A DNA stretch of 64,000 bases, from positions 39,514,522 through 39,578,521 of the forward strand of contig CM053327.1 of the NCBI GenBank assembly GCA_028583605.1, in the 5' to 3' direction. The translations under genes were made by a program, and so were the position numbers. Within the stretch, counting starts at the first letter, position 1; the number at the start of each line of letters is the position of its first letter. The notes beneath the pieces were generated by a model, which saw nothing but the letters and a program-made list of their open reading frames with translations, ran no database searches and had not been told where the DNA came from. Origin of the DNA: Dastarcus helophoroides. Taxonomy: Eukaryota > Arthropoda > Insecta > Coleoptera > Bothrideridae. Below, in pieces: positions 58,078 through 64,000 of this stretch.

Positions 58078-60217
58078 TGACGACTGAAGTCAGAAATTCG
58101 ATGTACAAGTTAAAATAGCGAGTTTATATTCGAAATTTCCTGATTAAAGTCAAATTACGTAAATAATGAAGACCACAATTTACCTATTAAGTTGAAATTT
58201 TTTGATTAAGGAGAAAAATTTAAAAAAAATTTTTTTTTGAAGCTTTAACCTTAGAAGATCAAATCAAAAAATTTCAACTTCAAATAATTTTGGGTTCCAA
58301 CTCAAAATTTCATGTAAACCCGAGTGTTTAAAACAAAAGTTGAAATAAAGTTAATATTTTGATTCTAAAGTTGAAATTTTCGAAAAAATGTAAAAATTAA
58401 AATTTTAAGTTGAAAATTTTGACAGAAAACTCGAAATTTGAACAATAACCACAGATTTTAAGAAAGTTCTGGTATTTTCGATTTTAAAAATTTGAAGTCA
58501 TTAACGCCGTGGGTAAAATGCAAATTTATAAAAAAAATCGTTTTACCCCAAAACTTCGAAAAAAACTAAGGTTTCTTAGAAATTTTCTATCAAAATAAAA
58601 ACATTATCTATTAAAAAAAAATCAAAATTTCGACTTTAAACTTGACATTTACAAACTCGAAAGCTTATAGTAAAAAAATTATGAATTTCTAGTTTTTCCT
58701 AAAATATTCGAATTTTTCTCATAATTTCTGAAAATTTCTGAAAAAACTGAAATGAATTTTTATCAATTTTAAGCTTCTCTGGACATTTAAACTTTTTTCT
58801 CAAAATAAAGTGGTTAGGTTTAAAATGTTAAGGTTAAAACTGTACTTTTGAGGAAAAAAGACACAATTTCCAAAAAAGTTCCATTCATTAAAGAAAAACG
58901 TTTCTTAAAAATTTTAATTTGAAGTTTTAACTATTTCAACGAATTTTTTACTTTCATCTCAAAATGCGAAAATAAGGCCGAAATTTTAAAACTTTCTTAG
59001 ACGAGTTGCTTCTGAAAATTGTGGATTCAAACTTGAACCTTGTTATTATTTTTTAAAATTTTCGATGTAAAACTCGAAACCTAGACTCTTTTTTTGGAGA
59101 CTTTGACTTTTAATCTCAAAATGTTATCTTAATCCCAAAGTTCTCATTTTTTCTCGAAATTTCGATTTTAAACTCAAATTTTAGACCATTTTCTCGAAAT
59201 TTCGTGTTAGAACTAAATTCTTGTGAATAACTTTTAATTTTTTATTTCAAAATTTCGATATTTTCTCAAAATTTTGTGTTTAAATTTTAGAACTGAAAAT
59301 TCGAGAAGAATGTTGTTATAAGAGTTTATCTTTTCAATGTTTTGCGTAAAATTTTTAATTGAAAGTTGATAATTATACTGTTTAAAATCCTACATATTTT
59401 ACAGATTTTCTTTTTAAACTCTTTTTTGATTTGATTTTGAATCTTAAACTTGAAGTTTGAAAACTAAATTTTTTTCAATAAATTTATTTCGAATAATTTC
59501 TAGCATTTTTGACTTTTGCGTTCAACTGTTTACGTTAATTTTTTTTTCGATTTTAAAATTAAAACTTCGATTTTTTTACAGAGTGTTTGACTTCATTTTG
59601 AAGACATGAATTTATTAAACAAAATGGGATACCTTTTACCTTCATAGTCAACGTGAGTCACATCAAAAGTTACTGCAAACCTAATGTGACTCGGGAACTA
59701 TGGATCAGGCATCAATGTTTTATAACAGTTGAAATAATAGGAAAAAATGGGAAATGTACACCCAGAATTTTTAGAAAAAAAAGTGAAATTGGAAATATTC
59801 CAAATTTATTTTAAAAAAATTCTACATATTTTTGATTTAAATGCTGGTGATAAACGTCGGAATATTTAAAAATAAACATCAATATTTCTAGAAAAATTCA
59901 ACATTTTAAATTTGAAACCGACATTTATGGGACCAAGTAAAAATAAGTTCAAATTCGAAATTTTAATAAAAAAAAGTAAGTTTTAAAAAACTAGCGAATA
60001 ACACAATAATAATAGACAAGGAAAATATTGGGTTGAAATTTACTGTTAACAATTTAACTATTAATGTAAAATTGATATTGTTGGGGGGAGGGTTTGTTAA
60101 CTGTGGAATCTGCGCTGAACCGAAATAAACCAATCTTTTCGGTTCGGTTCCGGTTTTCGTTAAGACACAAATAATGGTTTTTTTCGGTTTCCGGTTCAGT
60201 TCCGGTTCGAAGCCCCG

Positions 60218-60225
60218 ACTAAATT
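60218..60225. repeat. Target-site duplication of hAT-like element, right copy
   Basis: ACTAAATT; identical to 56441-56448. Confidence 0.85.
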
Positions 60226-60593
60226 AATCAATTTTAATGTTCATACATTTTTTCGTTTTTAAAAACAATAATTAAAAACTGTTTTGTAATACATCAGATT
60301 TTGGAAGACGTTAACCCCAAAAGGAGCTTCAAAACAATTACTTTGAGAAGACGCATCAATTTTGAAGTAAAATTACCTTTTGGTCAAGTTAAAAAAAACT
60401 GATATTTTAAAAGGTCTATATTTAATTGAATCTCTTTGATTGTACCTATTAGAACACATTCGAAAAACAGAAATTGTAAAATACAAAATTCAATTGCAAA
60501 ATGGTGGAATTTTTAGAAAAGTTCTGACAATAATTTAAATATTTACTTTCATTAATCGAGCTTGTTATTTTAATAAAACTAAAACGGGTATTA
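60226..60593. other. AT-rich spacer
   Basis: Between the hAT-like element and the duplicated AGPAT exon. No gene or repeat recognised. Confidence 0.5.
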
Positions 60594-60781
60594 GCAAATT
60601 GTTTTCGAATTTTTGTTGTCCGTTGTCAATAAAAATCAGATTTAACTCTGATTACTAGTTAAAACTTCACTATTTACTTCATCCAGAGACTCTGACTTCA
60701 TCGAATACCAACGTCATTTTTTCTTTAGTTTCCCTTATTAAATCATCTAAATCTTCCATAGTTTTCCCTTCGGTCGATACT
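60594..60781 (-). pseudogene. Duplicated terminal exon of AGPAT copy 2 (non-functional)
   Basis: Direct copy of 61077-61243: the coding part EGKTMEDLDDLIRETKEKMT and part of the 3' UTR. It lacks the splice acceptor and the first codons. A 19-bp insertion (60678-60696) duplicates CTTCAT-containing sequence and brings in a stop after DEV. It cannot be spliced as a normal last exon. Confidence 0.88.
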
Positions 60782-61074
60782 GAACTATCTTTCACAAAAT
60801 TTCCAAACATCGAAATTCCCCTTTTTTTAATTGAAATTTCACTTTTCTAAGAGCTGTCTTTTGCAAAATCTCCAAACATCGAATCTTTTTTCTTAATTGA
60901 AATTTCGCTTTTCTAAGTACTATCCTTCGTAAAATTTCCAAACAACGAAATTCTTCTTTTTTCTTTATTAAAATTTCGCTTTTATAAGAACTATCTTTCA
61001 CAAAATATCTGAACATCAAAATTATTCTTTATTTTATATGAAATTTGGCTTTTCTAAGAACTATGTTTCACATT
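60782..61074 (+). repeat. Block of the 72-bp satellite inside AGPAT copy 2 3' region
   Basis: Four units matching 45885-46165 in order, including the distinctive unit TTCTTTATTTTATATGAAAT, in the same plus-strand orientation. It separates the two copies of the AGPAT terminal exon. Confidence 0.9.
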
Positions 61075-61123
61075 AATAAATTGTTTTCGACTTTTTGTTG
61101 CCCGTTGACAATAAAAATCAGAT

Positions 61124-62565
61124 TTAACTCTGATTACTAGTTAACACTTCACTATTTACTTCATCGAATACAAGCGTCATTTTTTCTTTAGTTTCCCTTA
61201 TTAAATCATCTAAATCTTCCATAGTTTTCCCTTCGGTCGATATTGGAGGTAAAGCTGTCATAATCATTCTACCTGAAAACGATTTTACCTTAAATCAACA
61301 TTTTTTCATTAATCTATTGTTACCTGAATCAAACTGTTTTTTCTTCGAATCTATAAAGTAATATTTATTAAAAACCACTGGTAGAATTGGAATTTGAAAA
61401 TTTACGGCCAGATGAAAAGCTCCTTTTTTAAAATCGTGAATTTTTCCATCGTAATGTCGTGTACCCTCTGGATAAATCCACAGTTTTACCTACAAGTATT
61501 AATTTAACATTTCTGCGACCTAGTTTGGAAATATTTAAATTTTTAGTAATGAAAGTTGACAGAAATGTTGAATAAAATTAATAAACATTTTTTTTTAAGT
61601 TTAATCCACTCGCAAAGGGTAACCCCATTATGCTTTCAAAGCACTGCGAGTAGGATGCGGAAACAAGGATAGATGGCGATGAACCGCCTTCTTAAACAAG
61701 GATAGGTTGTAATTTTTGGGGAAAATTCCTTTCGGTAACAAGTTCCATGACTTGGAAGTTCTATAGAAAAAAGAGTCTCCGTAGACAGAAGTCCTCAATG
61801 TGTTAAGCTGGACCGCACAGGAGCATAATGTTTCCGACCAACAAGAAGTCTAAATGAAATTGGACATTAGCAACTGATTTTTTTTAAAGATGACCTTACG
61901 TTATCTTTTTTTAAGGCTTCGGCCGCTTCGTTCATTATTTTCTTGCTTTTGTCCCCTCGTAGGCGCGAGATGTATATGATGCCGCACATCCAAGCCGTAG
62001 GGCCGTAGGGAAACATATAAAGCATTTCGATTTTGGCGATTGCCGTGCATTTACCCACGACATTCCAATATGTAAACATTCCTATAAAACATAATCTAAT
62101 TTTTAAATGGAAAAAATCTACAAAACGACTCCAGACTAGTCCCGACTTATTAAGGGAACATTTGGTAAATAAGTGGCCATGCAACTCACCTAAAATATCC
62201 AAAGAGTTTTGATGATTAGCCACAATAATAAACGCCTTATCTTGTGATAAATACTCTTCCCCTCTAAGTGTCCATTTTATTCCAATTAAGGGGGATGCTA
62301 ATTTGCATAAGGCGCCCACCAAGCTAAGTGTGTACTTCATTTTTGTATTTAATTATTCAAACTTTCAAAAAGTTACTTACCAATAATTACGTACGTTTCT
62401 CGGTCCGAGACACAAAATTGGGAAGAGCACTATCGAGCTGAGGGCGCAAATAAGGTACCAAATGAAAAATTTTAAATAATATTTGAACTTAGGGCTGATA
62501 TTGTACAAAATAATTAGAGCTAATGCAAACGCGATTAAATTTATTTCAGCGAGAGATACGTTCAT
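61124..62565 (-). CDS. 1-acyl-sn-glycerol-3-phosphate acyltransferase, copy 2 (271 aa, five exons)
   Basis: Exons in coding order: 62381-62565, 62190-62323, 61900-62081, 61324-61489, 61124-61272 (185, 134, 182, 166, 149 nt), the same lengths and phases as copy 1. PlsC motifs are intact: NHQNSLD (NHx4D), RLRGDKSKKIM, YPEGTRH and ILPVVFNKYYF. It ends at LTSNQS-stop. The function is the same acyl transfer to lysophosphatidate at the ER. Introns are 57, 108, 410 and 51 bp; the 410-bp intron holds a retrotransposon 3' end. The start at 62565 aligns with that of copy 1; an in-frame Met 16 codons upstream is less likely. The 3' UTR is disrupted by satellite, so the poly-A site is uncertain. All motifs are present and there is no stop, so I call it functional. 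Confidence 0.94.
61503..61591 (+). repeat. Interspersed repeat copy interrupted by retrotransposon end
   Basis: TTAACATTTCTGCGACC, AGTTTGGAAATATTTAAATT and GAAAGTTGACAGAAATGTTG as at 15995-16143. It resumes after the retrotransposon end at 61823-61850 (AATGTTTCCGACCAACAAG). Confidence 0.65.
61592..61822 (-). mobile_element. Jockey/CR1-like 3' end in AGPAT copy 2 intron 3
   Basis: About 230 bp, reverse-strand, same 3' end family as 55050-55285: CCGCACAGG / GTCCAGCTT region through AACAAGGATAGGTTG to GAGTGGATTAAACTT plus A-run. It explains why this intron is 410 bp versus 49 bp in copy 1. Confidence 0.88.
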
Positions 62566-63852
62566 GATTAAAATCGTTGAAATTCTAACGAATGAATAGA
62601 TGATTATTTTCACGGTCGATTTTTACAGCGCATCAACTTCAATGCAGCTGTTGAGTAGGGACGGTTAATTTTAAATATAAAAACAAAGGCGTTTTCAAAG
62701 AAAAAACAAAGAGGATAGAAAGAAGTAGAGATTTTCGCCAACTAAAAATGAAATGTCTTTAATTTTTCAAATCAGAAACTTTATTACATTTAATAATAAC
62801 AAATAAAAGTTGAAGGACATTTTCGAAATAAAAATATCCCAATTTTGTTATTATCAATAATTTCTTTAATGAATCTTAATCTTTCAGACTTTTAAAAATG
62901 TATTATGGGATAACGATCACGCAATACGCGATTTTTGGTGGTATTGATACTACATAAATATTATGAACCAAAATATTTAAAATTTTTATAGTTAGCGGGT
63001 ACTTATAAGCAGTAAACCACTAAACTATCGCTAGTAATAAAGTTGAAAACACGCTTTTGTCCTTTTACTAGTTTACCACACTGATAATTATTAATAATTA
63101 CTTACTAGTTCATCAATTCGTTGTTTAAAGTTAGTTTTTTTGTGAATTAGGCACACTCATACTGGATTTCTATGTTTTGTCGTTTTAAAAATATAACATT
63201 TACTTACTGCAGAAAAAACGTCTTAAAAAATTCCAATATTCCGAGTTGAAATATTTCAGAAACACGTCCCTCCCCCCCAAATTCTGACGTTACCCTGGAA
63301 ATTCACCTTTTTTTATATCTATTTATATATTTTTAAATGTGGTTTCACTTCAAAGTTTTAGCTAAAAAGTCTGAGCGTTCACTCCCAATTGGTCGGCTTT
63401 TTTTATCGAATTTTTCACTTAAAATCCAAATTCAGATAGATTGTCGAGATGAATTTTTTATCGTTTTCAACTTTTTTGTTTCAAAAATTCAAATTTAAGC
63501 TTTGAAAATTTCTGATTTGGATTTCATGAAAAGGCCGATGCTTTTTTGGTTATTTAGAACGATATTTTTCACTTATTTATACTTATTTAATGGGGAAACA
63601 TTCCGTTTCATTATGAATTTAAATAATACAATATAATAATGCTTTGCAAATTTAAGTAGTAAAATCTGTTAATGCTTTGTAAATTTAACTTAACTTTTCC
63701 AAATAATTAAAAAGTTCTGAAATTATGATGCGCGCTGACCGAGAAAAGTGAACAGACGTCAAAAGATTAATGTAATAGAAAATACTGGAGCTATTGAACT
63801 TTTATTATAAATAATGAATAAAAAAAATTACTGTTATTTTCATTTAATTTAA
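62566..63852. other. Intergenic AT-rich spacer
   Basis: Between the 5' end of AGPAT copy 2 and the 3' end of CACYBP. It must hold the AGPAT copy 2 promoter (no clear TATA box). No other gene or ordered repeat seen. Confidence 0.55.
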
Positions 63853-64000
63853 TTATAAATTCAGATTAGTTCCTTTTGTTTGGCTTTCTGTCCAAGCTTT
63901 TGCTATTGTCCTCTTCATCTCATCATCTCCTCTTTGATACCTAAACGTAGATAACTCAAAATCAATTTAATATTCTAACCGTTAGTTAAAAACTTACATA
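63853..64000 (-). CDS. CACYBP: Calcyclin-binding protein (CACYBP/SIP), last exon and 3 nt of the previous one
   Basis: Last coding exon 63853-63940, opened by the acceptor CGTTTAG. The donor of the preceding exon (TAT|GTAAGT) lies at 63992-63998, so the intron is 57 bp. The reading ...MYQRGDDEMKRTIAKAWTES is very close to the C-terminus of CACYBP (DGDDDMKRTINKAWVES in the human protein as I recall it), which carries the SGS domain. The protein ends at TNLNL-stop (63853). CACYBP links the Siah1/Skp1 ubiquitin ligase to beta-catenin degradation and binds S100 proteins. Only about 28 residues are visible, so paralogue identity rests on this motif alone. Confidence 0.8.

Larger units (their letters stand above)
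56449..60217. mobile_element. hAT-like DNA transposon, 3.77 kb, no transposase visible
   Basis: The left end CAGGGCTTCGAACCG and the right end (reverse complement CGGGGCTTCGAACCG) match at 14 of 15 bases. They are flanked by the perfect 8-bp duplication ACTAAATT, as expected for the hAT superfamily. Subterminal GGTTCCGGTTTTCG-type repeats occur at both ends. The interior is AT-rich low-complexity DNA plus a retrotransposon 3' end (56789-56893) and a short interspersed repeat (58008-58077). No transposase motif is readable, so the copy is non-autonomous or fully decayed. Confidence 0.85.

Overview
The window is nuclear DNA of an animal, most likely an insect. The evidence is spliced genes with GT-AG introns, AATAAA polyadenylation signals, non-LTR and hAT-type transposons, very AT-rich spacers and abundant satellite DNA. 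A beetle is plausible, but nothing in the sequence proves the order. The recognisable conserved genes are HERC2 (N-terminal quarter, minus strand), two full-length copies of 1-acyl-glycerol-3-phosphate acyltransferase (AGPAT/PlsC family, one on each strand) and the last exon of calcyclin-binding protein (CACYBP/SIP) at the right edge. I rebuilt exon structures by matching splice sites, reading phase and known family sequence. All phases close.

Layout. 1-23.2 kb lies downstream of the last visible HERC2 exon and is most simply one very large HERC2 intron. It holds five small plus-strand genes (about 4.2, 8.5-9.4, 17.0, 21.6 and 22.6 kb). At least three belong to one divergent family of short proteins, and a fourth shares a motif with it. 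They are separated by satellites: an AT-rich tandem array (1-3.8 kb), a 7-bp satellite (5.3-7.6 kb), a 5.2-kb polypurine tract (10.56-15.72 kb) and a roughly 212-232-bp T-rich array (18.06-20.16 kb). 23.2-33.6 kb carries twelve HERC2 coding exons (1094 residues). Two of its introns have expanded into GA-rich arrays, one a 15-mer and one a pure GAGAA run of about 160 copies. A GC-richer 775-bp gap separates HERC2 from the first AGPAT gene, head to head. AGPAT copy 1 (34.4-44.5 kb) has a 9.2-kb intron holding a roughly 130-bp satellite, an RTE-like tail, an apparently unique GC-balanced island and a 155-bp inverted repeat.

44.5-60.6 kb is a transposon and satellite graveyard between the two AGPAT genes. 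It holds a 72-bp satellite, an R1-like retrotransposon inserted into the reverse transcriptase of a jockey/CR1-like element (8-bp target duplication), and a 3.77-kb hAT-like element with terminal inverted repeats and an 8-bp target duplication. AGPAT copy 2 (61.1-62.6 kb, minus) has exactly the same coding exon lengths as copy 1. Its terminal exon has been duplicated around a block of the 72-bp satellite.

How the genes relate: the AGPATs make phosphatidic acid in the ER, HERC2 is a giant E3 ubiquitin ligase, and CACYBP is a co-chaperone/ubiquitin-ligase adaptor. They do not form a pathway cluster. The nested small-gene family has no function I can recognise. It is the most interesting unexplained content of the window.
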